In this document: positions 8,127 to 16,679 of the stretch, piece by piece
Position numbering within the stretch: position 1 is the first letter of the stretch
How the letters are laid out: every line of letters starts with the position of its first letter
NCBI RefSeq assembly: GCF_007829815.1
Contig: NZ_VIWT01000001.1
Span: 1,011,001-1,075,000, forward strand
Origin: Kitasatospora viridis
GTDB lineage: Bacteria; Actinomycetota; Actinomycetes; Streptomycetales; Streptomycetaceae
Direction: 5' to 3'
Length of the DNA stretch: 64,000 nt
Notes under the pieces: model-generated
The model's input: the letters and a program-made list of their open reading frames with translations, nothing else
The model's database searches: none
What the model was told of the DNA's origin: nothing
Made by a program: the position numbers and the translations under genes

Positions 8127-9356
8127 TTGACCCGACCGCTACTCAACCAGCGGCTGTCCGGCTTCGGCACGACGATATTCGCGGAAATGAGCGAACTCGC
8201 CGCGGCGACCGGGGCGATCAATCTCGGCCAAGGATTTCCGGACACCGACGGACCCGCCGAGGTGCGCGAGGCGGTGGTGCGCGCCCTGCGGGACGGCCGG
8301 GGCAACCAGTACCCCCCGGCCGCCGGCGTCCCCGAGCTGCGCACGGCCGTCAGCGCCCACCAGGAGCACTGGTACGGCCTCAGCTACGACCCGGACGGCG
8401 AGGTCCTGGTCACCGCCGGTGCCACCGAGGGGATCGCCGCGGCGCTGCTGGCCCTCCTCGAACCGGGCGACGAGGTGATCACCCTGGAGCCCTACTACGA
8501 CTCCTACGCGGCCGGCATCGCGATGAGCGGGGCCACCCGGGTCACCGTCCCGCTGCGTCCGGACGGGCAGCGGTTCACCCTGGACCTCGCGGAACTGCGG
8601 GCGGCCGTCACCCCCCGGACCCGGCTGCTCCTGCTGAACACGCCGCACAACCCCAGCGGCACCGTGCTGACCCGCGGCGAGTTGGCCGAGATCGCCGAAC
8701 TCGCCTGCGAGCACGACCTCCTGGTGATCTCGGACGAGGTGTACGAGCACCTGGTCTTCGACGGCGACCACCTGCCGATCGCCTCGTTCCCCGGCATGCG
8801 GGAGCGGACGCTCACGGTGGGCTCCGCGGGCAAGACCTTCTCGTTCACCGGCTGGAAGATCGGCTGGGTGACCGGGGCCGAGCCGCTGGTGCGCGCGGTG
8901 CGGACGGCCAAGCAGTACCTCACCTACGTGAGCGGCGGCCCGTTCCAGTACGCCCTCGCGGAGGCGCTGCGACTGCCCGACTCCTACTTCACCGGCTTCC
9001 GGGACGACATGCGGGCCAAGCGGGAGCTGCTCTGCGCGGGACTGCGCGACGCGGGCTTCGGGGTCTTCGTCCCGCAGGGCACCTACTTCGTGACCGCCGA
9101 TATCCGTCCGCTCGTCGCGGCGGGGGTCGAACTCCCGTCCAACGGGCCGGACTTCTGCCGCGCCCTGCCGGTGAGCCACGGTGTGGTGGCGATTCCCAGC
9201 GCCGTCTTCTACGACGACAAGGAGGCGGGGGCGCCGTTCATCCGGTTCGCCTTCTGCAAGCGCCCCGAGGTCCTGGCCGAGACGGCCGACCGGTTGAGGG
9301 CGCCGGCGCAGTCCCGACGAGTCGGTGACGGGTCGTCGTCGGACCCAGAGCTCTGA
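8127..9356 (+). CDS. KAT/MtnE-type PLP aminotransferase
   Basis: 409 aa. TTG start at 8127 supported by AGGAGG six bases upstream. Fold-type I class I/II aminotransferase: INLGQGFPDTDGP near the N-terminus, NTPHNPSG (171-178), SDEVYEHL (202-209), PLP lysine K236 in GSAGKTFSFTGWKIGW, and IRFAFCKRPE near the end. The family includes kynurenine/glutamine transaminases that aminate 2-keto-4-methylthiobutyrate. That is the only methionine-salvage step missing from the facing operon, so the MtnE role is the best inference. It stands alone and divergent, and a hairpin closes its unit at 9466. It could instead transaminate the pathway product. Confidence 0.85.
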   Translation: MTRPLLNQRLSGFGTTIFAEMSELAAATGAINLGQGFPDTDGPAEVREAVVRALRDGRGNQYPPAAGVPELRTAVSAHQEHWYGLSYDPDGEVLVTAGATEGIAAALLALLEPGDEVITLEPYYDSYAAGIAMSGATRVTVPLRPDGQRFTLDLAELRAAVTPRTRLLLLNTPHNPSGTVLTRGELAEIAELACEHDLLVISDEVYEHLVFDGDHLPIASFPGMRERTLTVGSAGKTFSFTGWKIGWVTGAEPLVRAVRTAKQYLTYVSGGPFQYALAEALRLPDSYFTGFRDDMRAKRELLCAGLRDAGFGVFVPQGTYFVTADIRPLVAAGVELPSNGPDFCRALPVSHGVVAIPSAVFYDDKEAGAPFIRFAFCKRPEVLAETADRLRAPAQSRRVGDGSSSDPEL

Positions 9357-9465
9357 CGGATCGGCCAGCCGGATTGCACGCTCCGCGCACCACACTTGCA
9401 TCCCCCTATGAGTAGCAACTGGCCGTGAAACGGCCGGAGTCAGTCGACCGGAGGCCGGCCGGCGC

Positions 9466-9503
9466 GCCGTGACGGGTGAGTGTCGACGCTCACCCGTCAC
9501 GGC
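9466..9503. terminator. Bidirectional hairpin terminator
   Basis: Perfect 15-bp stem (9466-9480 with 9489-9503) and an 8-nt loop between the convergent aminotransferase and universal stress protein genes. The right arm overlaps the uspA-like stop codon. Confidence 0.8.
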
Positions 9504-10017
9504 CTCCCGGCCCGGCCGGCGCGAAGTCCGAAGGGCTGGCCCGCCGGAGCCTGCGGCCCTCGCGCCACGGCACGAAGGGCGTCGGCACGGTCAGCACCGG
9601 GCAGCACGACTTCGCCAGGACATGGCGGCGGACCCGGCCGCGCAGCCTCTTCCACGGGCCGCGCCCGCCCGCTCCGATCACCAGCAGGTCGTCGTTCCGG
9701 TCGGCGACCGCGCACAGCCCCCGGCCCGGTAGCGACTCGATGGTCACCAGATCGGTCCGCACCCCTGCCGGGCGACCGCCGAAGGCGGTGTCCAGCGCCG
9801 TCTCCAGCCGGGCCGAGGCGAGGTTCTCCCACAGCTCCACCAGCGACGGAGGGATCCGGCCGCGGTCCGGCCCCCGGCCGCCCGGCGGGTGCCATTCGTG
9901 CACGGCCACGAGGACTCCACCGTTCTTGCGGGCCTCCCGGGCGCCCTGGTGAAGTGCCGCGAGGCCGCCCGGGGAACCGCTCACCCCGACGATGACCCGT
10001 GCTCCGCCGTGTGTCAC
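9490..10017 (-). CDS. Universal stress protein (UspA family)
   Basis: 175 aa, GTG start nine bases after the permease stop, so probably co-transcribed with it. Single Usp domain: RVIVGVSGSPGGLAALHQ at the N-terminus and DDLLVIGAGGRGPWKRLRGRVRRHVLAKSCCPVL near residues 107-142, corresponding to the G-x2-G-x9-G nucleotide loop followed by CPVLTVP. An Arg/Gly-rich tail of about 25 residues follows the domain. Such proteins bind ATP and respond to stress. Nothing links it to the SAM locus except proximity. Confidence 0.85.
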   Translation of the reverse strand: MTHGGARVIVGVSGSPGGLAALHQGAREARKNGGVLVAVHEWHPPGGRGPDRGRIPPSLVELWENLASARLETALDTAFGGRPAGVRTDLVTIESLPGRGLCAVADRNDDLLVIGAGGRGPWKRLRGRVRRHVLAKSCCPVLTVPTPFVPWREGRRLRRASPSDFAPAGPGGRDG

Positions 10018-10026
10018 GGTTCCGGC

Positions 10027-11463
10027 TCAACCAGCTTGTCGTAGCCGCTGGTTGGCGCGCAGCCCGGCGTAGCCCAGGCAGAGCAGCGCCCCCCAGGCGG
10101 CCATCACGTACAGGGCGATCCTGGTGTCGCTCCGCCAGGCGATCAGCACGGTCACCAGGGCGAAGAAGCCGAGCGCCAGCCAGCTGGCGTACGGGGCGCC
10201 GGGCAGCCGGTAGTCCGACCCCGCCGACCGGCCCGCCGCCACCGCGCGGCGGTAGCGCAGGTGCGTCACCAGGATGGTGCTCCAGACCAGGATCGCTCCG
10301 CCGGTCGACACGGAGGTGATGTAGGCGAAGGCGTGCTCGGGATCCACCGCGTTGACCCACACGCCGACAGCCATCACCGCCGCCGAGACGGCCAGCGCCC
10401 GGGCCGGTACACCGCGCCGCGTCAGCCGGCCGACTGCTGCCGGCGCGTGGCCGTTGCGCCCGGCCGTGCGCAGCATGCGCGCGGTGGCGTACAGGCCGCC
10501 CGCGTTGCAGGAGGAGAGCGCGGAGGTGAGGACGACGAAGTTGACGATCCCGGCCGCCGCCGGGATGCCGACCTTCGCGAAGACGGCGACGAAGGGGCTG
10601 ACGCCGGGCTGGAAGGCGCTCCAGCTCAGCAGCGAGAGGATCACCAGCAGGGTGCCGATGTAGAAGAGGCCGAACCGCACCGGCAGGCTGTTGATGGCGC
10701 GCGGGATGTTGCGGCGCGGGTTCTCTGCCTCGCCCGCGGTGACGCCCACGAGCTCCACCCCGAGGTAGGCGAAGAGCACGATCTGCAGGGTCATCAGCGA
10801 GTGCCAGACGCCGTGAGGTGCGACGCCGCCGTCCCGCCACAGGTGGGTCACCGAGGCCGAGTGCCCGGCCGGACCGACGCCCAGGGTGAGGATCGCCAGT
10901 CCGACCAGGATCATGCCGACGATGGCGACGACCTTGACCAGGGCGAACCAGAACTCCAGCTCACCGAAGGACTTGACCGAGATCAGGTTGACCGCGAAGA
11001 GCACCACCAGGGCGACCAGAGCCGTCTGCCACTGCGGGACCTGCGGGTACCAGTACCTGACGTACTGTCCGGCCGCGGTGATCTCGGCCATGCCGGTGGT
11101 GACCCACATGATCCAGTAGGTCCATGCGGTGGCGTAGCCCCAGAACGGCCCCAGGAACTCCTGCGCGTAGCTGACGAATCCCCCCGAATCGCTGCGGTGG
11201 GTGAGGAGTTCGCCGAGCGCCCGCATGACGACGAAGAGCACGCAGCCGGCGATCGCGTACCAGATGACCAGACTCGGGCCCGCCTGCGATATCGCGGTGC
11301 CGGCGCCGAGGAAGAGCCCGGTGCCGATGGTCCCGCCGATGGCGATCATCTGGACGTGCCGGGTGCCGAGCCCGCGCCGGTACTCCGCGCCGGCCGCCGT
11401 CGTGCCCGTGCCGGGCCCCTCCTCCTGGACGCCTGGCGGTTCTCCGACTAACTGTGGCTGCAT
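10027..11463 (-). CDS. Amino acid permease (APC superfamily, AAT type)
   Basis: 478 aa. ATG at 11463 chosen for AAGGA seven bases upstream and because homologous sequence starts shortly after it. About twelve hydrophobic segments. The family signature MIAIGGTIGTGLFLGAGTAISQAGP marks TM1, and GELLTHRSDSGGFVSYAQEFLGPFWGYATAWTYW marks TM2-3 of GabP/AnsP/ProY-like amino acid:proton symporters. The cytoplasmic N-terminus is acidic and disordered. The substrate cannot be read from the sequence. Methionine or an amino acid product of the neighbouring locus is possible, but this is proximity only. Confidence 0.9.
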   Translation of the reverse strand: MQPQLVGEPPGVQEEGPGTGTTAAGAEYRRGLGTRHVQMIAIGGTIGTGLFLGAGTAISQAGPSLVIWYAIAGCVLFVVMRALGELLTHRSDSGGFVSYAQEFLGPFWGYATAWTYWIMWVTTGMAEITAAGQYVRYWYPQVPQWQTALVALVVLFAVNLISVKSFGELEFWFALVKVVAIVGMILVGLAILTLGVGPAGHSASVTHLWRDGGVAPHGVWHSLMTLQIVLFAYLGVELVGVTAGEAENPRRNIPRAINSLPVRFGLFYIGTLLVILSLLSWSAFQPGVSPFVAVFAKVGIPAAAGIVNFVVLTSALSSCNAGGLYATARMLRTAGRNGHAPAAVGRLTRRGVPARALAVSAAVMAVGVWVNAVDPEHAFAYITSVSTGGAILVWSTILVTHLRYRRAVAAGRSAGSDYRLPGAPYASWLALGFFALVTVLIAWRSDTRIALYVMAAWGALLCLGYAGLRANQRLRQAG

Positions 11464-12201
11464 CTCACTGTCCTTCTCTGTCCGGCCGGCGGCCGACTGA
11501 TGACGCGTCATGCAGTCGGCGAGAAGCCGTACCCCCGTTTTCGCCCGGCGCGGTGGCATGTACCGAACCATCCGCCCTGAGCCACTAAACCGTCACTCGG
11601 TGTGTCTGTAGGATATTTTGGCTCAGTGTTTCGATCTGCGCACGCCCGATTGGAAGTGATGCAAGTCACACTTCGAATCGGTGCAGCTCAGCGCCCCTCC
11701 ACCGGACTCCACCCCCACTTCGGCAACTCTGGGCCGCGTACTCCGGGAACGAATCCGCGGCAACAGCGAGGACCGGCACCCGCGGCGACCCACTCCGCCC
11801 CCGACAGCGGCACGCCGCCACCCCGCCGCAACGACACAGCGTGATCCCCGGGCAGTCGATCCGAGCGACCGTCTAACGGCGGCGCACGCCCGATCGCAGC
11901 CGCGGCGCACCACGACCACGTCCGCCGGTAACCAACTGCGGGCGCCGGCCCGTGGGGTTCCTCGATGTCGAGCATCTCCACCCGGTAGCCTCACGGCCAC
12001 ACCGCGGCTGCCGACAGGCTGGGTCAGGACAGAACCTGAACAGCGACGTACAGATCACCGGGTTCACCGCCGTTGACCCCATCCACATCAAGGCCGGGGA
12101 CGCGGATCCTCTGGCCGTTCCGGCGGCGGCGTGCACCTGCGCGCTGTCCGACTGCTGCGGCAGGATGGAGCGGCGATTTCGCCTTCGCAGGAGGAAAGCA
12201 A
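11464..12201. other. Intergenic region without recognisable gene (738 bp)
   Basis: Open frames here are in conflicting frames and show no protein-like composition. The permease-proximal part (about 11590-11680) is AT-richer, with a TATCCT-like -10 element on the minus strand near 11608, and may hold the permease promoter. The distal part ends in the strong ribosome site of the small plus-strand ORF. Confidence 0.5.
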
Positions 12202-12486
12202 ATGCCCGCCAGCGGTAGCCGGTTGCCTATGGGGTTCCTGATCGCCGTCGCGATGGGTGCCGAGCCCGGTTCGGCTGCCGCACTGATGGCGGCACAGGAG
12301 GCCCAGCAGCGCTCCGACGACCGGCAGATCGGGCAGCTGCTGGAGGCGCTCCTGCGCGGCCCCTTCCAGAAGAGCGCGCCAGGCTGGATGCTGACGGCCG
12401 CCGTGGCGGAGGGGCTGCACCGGGACGAGTCCGACTACCTCGCCCGCACGAGCGTCGAACTGGCTGCCCTCGCCCTTGGACAGTGA
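12202..12486 (+). CDS. Small hypothetical protein, 94 aa
   Basis: ATG at 12202 preceded by an excellent GGAGGAAAG site, which is the main reason to believe it. The protein is mostly helical, Ala/Leu-rich and mildly acidic (MGFLIAVAMGAEPGSAAALMAAQEAQQ, then DDRQIGQLLEALL), without membrane segments or metal motifs. No family recognised. It lies in a scar zone with a broken regulator and mobile-element remnants. Confidence 0.55.
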   Translation: MPASGSRLPMGFLIAVAMGAEPGSAAALMAAQEAQQRSDDRQIGQLLEALLRGPFQKSAPGWMLTAAVAEGLHRDESDYLARTSVELAALALGQ

Positions 12487-12639
12487 GGTCCTCGACGCCG
12501 CCGCTCACGGAACCCAGTGGCCGAAGCCGCCCACGTCCCGGTGACCGGCGGTCCGTTCACAGCAGGCTGCCTGGGTCCGGCCGCCCTGGCTCTGGAGTGC
12601 CGGACCCCGGGTAAGCGCCGCATCTTCGGCCTGTTGCTG

Positions 12640-13065
12640 TCAGGTTCCGCTGAGTGCGGTCTCGATGAGGTCGCGTGCGGCCGCGTCGTAGACCGCAGAC
12701 TGCTGGAGACGGTCGAATGCCTTGCGGAAGACCGCGAGGCGGTCGGGGTCGGTGATGGTCTCGCTGCCCCGGAAGCCCTCCACCTCCACGCGGTGGTCGT
12801 CGAAGATCGCGAATCCGTCGCCCGGGTAGATCAGCAGTCGGGCCCTGGCCGGCAGGATTCCGAGCCGAAGCCCGGGCAGGGACAGCGCCTCGGTCAGCCT
12901 GCGCAGCTGACCGCGCATCACCTCGGGGCCACCGATGTTGGTCAGCAGGGCCTGCTCCCCGAGCAGGACGTGATAGGTCCGGTCTTCCTGGCCGATGAAC
13001 TGGGCGCGGGCGGTCCGAGCCGCGACGCCGGCCTGGATGTCGTCAGAAGCGATTCCCAAATCGAA
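12640..13065 (-). pseudogene. 5'-truncated DUF5753 HTH regulator
   Basis: About 140 codons encode only the C-terminal part of the DUF5753 sensor domain of Streptomyces XRE-type regulators: AGVAARTARAQFIGQ, YHVLLGEQAL, GGPEVMRGQLRRL, LPGLRLGILPARA, FRGSETITDPDRLAVFRKAFDRL. The helix-turn-helix and the first half of DUF5753 (roughly 130-150 residues) are absent. Just upstream the sequence changes to GGGTCACGTTTTCCCAGGTG, probably the end of an inserted element, which explains the loss. Confidence 0.75.
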
Positions 13066-13161
13066 GGTAGGGTCACGTTTTCCCAGGTGAGGTGTGTGGC
13101 CGTCACTCGGTAGGCACGCTCGGATCGTCGTGTCGGTGCGGGGCGTGTCGGGAGGTTACGG

Positions 13162-13653
13162 ATGCCGTCGGTGCTGGGGGTGTTGGAGAGGCGCGAGCGG
13201 GTGGCGCTGGCTCGGGCGGAGGAGTTGAGGGCGGAGTTGGGGCGGGTTCAGGCCGCTGTCGCGGAGGCGGATGAGGCCGCGCGGCGCGCGGTCATCGCGC
13301 GCGAGGAGACGGTGGCGGCCCTGGCCGAGGCAGCCGATGAGGCCGGTGCGTCTGTTGTGCCGGTGGTCGTGCCGGCAGCGGGGGCCGCCGGTTCGCGGGT
13401 TGAAGTTCCGTTGTGGCGCGAAGGGTTGGGGGCCGGGGTGCTGCCGGGCGACTGCGCGGCGATCGTGGCCCTGGTCGAGGTTGACGCAGCCGGTGGCGGG
13501 GACGGGGTGCGGGCCCGGCGGATGCGTGAGCATCTGGGCCGGCCGGCCGGTGATGCGAAGGAGCGGGCCGCGCGCTTCCGGGCGAAGCGGCTGGTGGAGC
13601 GGGGCTGGCTTCGTGAGGTGGGGCCGGGGTTGTTCAGGCCGCGGACCGCTTGA
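13162..13653 (+). CDS. Mobile-element-associated coiled-coil/winged-helix protein
   Basis: 163 aa, ATG at 13162 with GGGAGG upstream. The N-terminal half (MPSVLGVLERRERVALARAEELRAELGRVQAAVAEADEAA) is a predicted coiled coil. The C-terminal part (RARRMREHLGRPAGDAKERAARFRAKRLVERGWLREVGPGLF) looks like a winged helix. Proteins of this layout occur next to insertion sequences in streptomycetes, which is from memory and not checked. It is convergent with, and slightly overlaps, the IS5-type transposase remnant. Confidence 0.65.
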   Translation: MPSVLGVLERRERVALARAEELRAELGRVQAAVAEADEAARRAVIAREETVAALAEAADEAGASVVPVVVPAAGAAGSRVEVPLWREGLGAGVLPGDCAAIVALVEVDAAGGGDGVRARRMREHLGRPAGDAKERAARFRAKRLVERGWLREVGPGLFRPRTA

Positions 13654-14010
13654 CGCGGCGGGGCGCGGGGACTCCCGAGCGGGCCAGGCGGCGGGTGGCC
13701 GGGATGCTCGCGGCCCACCAGGCCATCGCCTCGGCGCTGTCGATGCGGGTCTCGTAGTCCCGGGCCAGCCGCCGGGCCCGGATCAGCCAGGAAAAACTAC
13801 GCTCCACGACCCAGCGGCGCGGCAGCACCACGAACCCCTTGACGTCGTCGCTGCGCTTGACGACGGTCAGCGCGAGGGCCAGGACAGCGGCGGCGAAGGT
13901 GACCAGCCAGCCCGTGTAGCCGCCGTCGGCCCATACCAGGGCGATACGGTGGTGCTCGGCGCGCAGCTGTTCCAGGAGTTCGCGGCCGGCGTCGTTGTCC
14001 TTGACCGAAG
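13634..14010 (-). pseudogene. IS5-family transposase remnant (C-terminal third)
   Basis: About 125 codons in one frame ending with a stop at 13634. Recognisable DDE-domain pieces: SVKDNDAGRELL, ALVWADGGYTGWLV (second catalytic Asp region), VVKRSDDVKGFVVLPRRWVVERSFSWLIRARRLARDYE (the Glu region). The whole N-terminal part with the first Asp is missing. Homology stops exactly where a tRNA-Pro-like sequence begins (14011). Confidence 0.85.
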
Positions 14011-14026
14011 GTCAAGTGCGCTACCA
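14011..14026 (-). repeat. 16-bp copy of tRNA-Pro segment (att-like repeat)
   Basis: 16 identical bases shared with 14284-14299 inside the tRNA-Pro(GGG) gene, in the same orientation, 273 bp apart. It covers the D-arm 3' side and the anticodon stem 5' side. It abuts the truncation point of the transposase remnant. It looks like the second attachment site of a former tRNA-integrating element. Confidence 0.6.
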
Positions 14027-14242
14027 CGCCTCGCTCCAGCAAACGGCAATGCGCTCTCGCACGTCACCTTGAGATCAAAGAACAATCCTCACGTCAGCCA
14101 CTGGAGCAACGGCTGGCGACGCATACGCGGCCAAACCTGGGGACCATTTTGGAACCACTCGGGACCAAGAAGCGGGCCTCAAAAACCCGAAAGAGCGGGC
14201 ACTCGGTTTCCCAAGTACCCGCTCTCACAACCGACTTCACAG

Positions 14243-14316
<74 letters not shown>

Positions 14317-14435
14317 TGGTCTCACTGCCCCACCCTCGTCGGGCTTCGGCTCTTCGACCTTGTCGTCGATCTCTCGGCGACGTGGAAAACAATACAGCAC
14401 GGCGGGGGGTGCTCGCTGCCAGGTATGCGGGCTGG

Positions 14436-15719
14436 TCAGGGGGTGGGGTGGCGGGAGTCGTAGCGGAGGAAGGCGGGGCGGCGGGCGGCGAGGAGCAGGA
14501 CGCAGGCCAGGCAGGCGAGGCCGCCGGTGATGACGGAGATGGTGGGGGTGGTGAGGGCGGCGACGGTGCCGGACTCGAAGTCGCCGAGCCGGGGGCCGCC
14601 GGCGACCACGACGATGAAGATGCCCTGGAGGCGGCCGCGCATCTCGTCGGGGGCGGCGACCTGGAGCATGGTGTTGCGGAAGACCATGCTCACGGTGTCC
14701 GAGCAGCCGGCGACGGCGAGCAGCAGCAGGCCGAGCCAGAGGTGGCCGCCGGTGAGGCCGAAGGCGGCGATGGACAGGCCCCAGGCGGCGACCGAGGCGA
14801 GGATGGCCAGGCCGTGGCGGTGGATCCGGCTGATCCAGCCGGAGAACAGGGCGCCGGCCAGGGCGCCGACGGCGGGCGCGGCGACCAGCAGGCCGACGAT
14901 GCCCGCGTGGCCGCCGTAGTGGCTCGCGGCGAGGGCGGGGAAGAGCGAGCGCGGCAGGCCGAAGACCATGGCGGCCAGGTCGGCCAGGAAACTGACCCTC
15001 AGGTTGGGCTGCTGCTTGAGGAACCGCAGCCCGTCGAGCACCGAGGCGCGCGCACCGGAGGTGCCGAGCGGGCGCATCGCGGGCAGCCGCCACATCGCGT
15101 GGAGCACGGCGGTGAAGGCGATGGTGTCCACCAGGTAGGCGGACTGCGCGCCGAAGGCGCCGATCAGCACGCCGCCGAGCATGGGGCCCACGGTCATGCC
15201 GAGGTTCATGCTCATGGTGTTGAGGGCGTTGGCGGCGGGGAGCTGCTCGGCGGGCAGCAGGCGGGGGATCATCGAGGCGCGGGCGGGGCTGGAAATGGCG
15301 AAGAATGCGCCCTGCAGCGCGACGCACGCGTAGAGCACGCCGACCTGGCGCAGGTCGAACAGCGCCTGGGCGGCGAGCACGGCGGAGACCACGGCGAGGC
15401 CGGCGGAGCCGATCAGGCCGAGCTTGCGGCGGTCGGTCCGGTCGGCGATCACGCCGCCGTAGAGGCCGAAGCCGACGAGTGGGAAGAGCGAGCAGAGGCC
15501 GACCAGGCCGGTGGCGAAGGCGGAGCCGGTCAGGGCGTAGACCTGGACGGCGACCGCGACGGCGGTCATCTGCTGGCCGATCGAGGAGACCGACTGGCCG
15601 AACCAGATCCGCCGGTAGTCGGCGCTGGAGCGCAGCGGGGTCAGGTCGGCGAGGACCCGGCGGCGCGGTGGGGTGGGTGGGGGTGCCAGCGTGGCATTCG
15701 TTGGATGATTGGTCGACAT
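14436..15719 (-). CDS. MFS transporter (DHA3/EntS-like)
   Basis: 427 aa. After a proline-rich, cytoplasmic N-terminus come about twelve hydrophobic segments. Signatures: SADYRRIWFGQSVSSIGQQMTAVAVAVQVY at TM1, and GGVIADRTDRRKLGL (the MFS loop 2-3 motif). The layout matches enterobactin-exporter-like MFS drug or siderophore exporters (DHA3). The substrate is unknown. It is monocistronic, 120 bp from the tRNA-Pro gene. Confidence 0.9.
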   Translation of the reverse strand: MSTNHPTNATLAPPPTPPRRRVLADLTPLRSSADYRRIWFGQSVSSIGQQMTAVAVAVQVYALTGSAFATGLVGLCSLFPLVGFGLYGGVIADRTDRRKLGLIGSAGLAVVSAVLAAQALFDLRQVGVLYACVALQGAFFAISSPARASMIPRLLPAEQLPAANALNTMSMNLGMTVGPMLGGVLIGAFGAQSAYLVDTIAFTAVLHAMWRLPAMRPLGTSGARASVLDGLRFLKQQPNLRVSFLADLAAMVFGLPRSLFPALAASHYGGHAGIVGLLVAAPAVGALAGALFSGWISRIHRHGLAILASVAAWGLSIAAFGLTGGHLWLGLLLLAVAGCSDTVSMVFRNTMLQVAAPDEMRGRLQGIFIVVVAGGPRLGDFESGTVAALTTPTISVITGGLACLACVLLLAARRPAFLRYDSRHPTP

Positions 15720-15779
15720 AGCGACCTATGGTCACCCCACCGGGCCGACCGCGTTCCGGCGGGGTACCGGTAGACAGAC

Positions 15780-16562
15780 TCAGAGGACGGACTTCTCGCC
15801 CGCCCGCACCGGGATCGGCAGCCGGTTGCCGGGCGGCGGGAACGGGCAGACGTAGTGGTCGGCGAAGGCGCAGGGCGGCAGGTAGGCCCGGTTCAGGTCG
15901 AGCACCGTGCGGCCGTGCTCGTCCGGCGCCGGCAGGTTGATGAAGCGGAACCGGTAGGTGTCCGTCCCGCTGCTCGCGTCCGCGAAGACCCCGCTGAGTT
16001 GGGTGCCGTCGGGGCCGCCGCGGCCGACCGTCAGGCTGTACGGCTCTCCGGCCAGCTCGAAGGCGATCCGGCCGGAGACGACCAGCGGGCGGTCGCGGCC
16101 GTCGGCGTTGGGCACGGTCACGGCGGCGTCGCCCTCGTCGTACGCGGTGTAGACGGCGGGCACCGACCACTCCGGCGCGTACGGGAAGACCGCGATGCCC
16201 GCGAACCGGGCCCGGGTCTCGGCGGCGGGGTCGTAGACCCGCACCGCCAGCTCGCCCTCCCGCTCGATCGGGACCAGCAGCAGGTCGCCGTGGCGCAGCC
16301 GGTCGGCGTCGGGGTGGGTGTCGGGGCGGACCAGCACCTCCCCGTCCACCGGCCGGTCGCCGAGCAGCAGGCCCTCACCGGCGTCGGCGGTGACCCGGAT
16401 CCGGTCGCCGGCGGCCGCCCACAGGCCCGGGACGCCCTTGATCGGCGCCGGCTCCGCCACCAGCCAGTGCGTGCCGGTCAGGGCGAGCGTGCCGTGCGGG
16501 GCACCCGCCCCGGCGGTGCGGGCCTCGGTCCAGCGCTGCCATTCCTCGGCGTCGGTGGTCAT
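15780..16562 (-). CDS. DUF1684 family protein
   Basis: 260 aa, ATG with AAGGGGAA upstream. Conserved DUF1684 pattern: an N-terminal Trp-rich helix (EEWQRWTEARTAG), a beta-rich middle (YDPAAETRARFAGIAVFPYAPEW), and the C-terminal hallmark DLNRAYLPPCAFADHYVCPFPPPGNRLPIPVRAGEK. The biochemical role is unknown. No signal peptide, so cytoplasmic. A 10-bp tandem repeat lies directly upstream. Confidence 0.85.
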   Translation of the reverse strand: MTTDAEEWQRWTEARTAGAGAPHGTLALTGTHWLVAEPAPIKGVPGLWAAAGDRIRVTADAGEGLLLGDRPVDGEVLVRPDTHPDADRLRHGDLLLVPIEREGELAVRVYDPAAETRARFAGIAVFPYAPEWSVPAVYTAYDEGDAAVTVPNADGRDRPLVVSGRIAFELAGEPYSLTVGRGGPDGTQLSGVFADASSGTDTYRFRFINLPAPDEHGRTVLDLNRAYLPPCAFADHYVCPFPPPGNRLPIPVRAGEKSVL

Positions 16563-16574
16563 CGCCAGGTTCCC

Positions 16575-16629
16575 CTTGTCTCGTCTCGGAATCGTCTTGT
16601 CTCGTCTTGTCTCGTCTTGTCTCGTCTCG
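16575..16629. repeat. Tandem CTTGTCTCGT 10-bp repeats
   Basis: Unit at 16575-16584, then three perfect consecutive copies at 16596-16625, with truncated CTCGTCTCG pieces around them. It lies just upstream of the DUF1684 gene, in its probable leader or promoter. Copy number may vary by slippage. Confidence 0.9.
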
Positions 16630-16679
16630 AACTGTGCTGTGTCCCACCGTGGTCGGATGCTTCCCCCGCGCTCCGGCGG

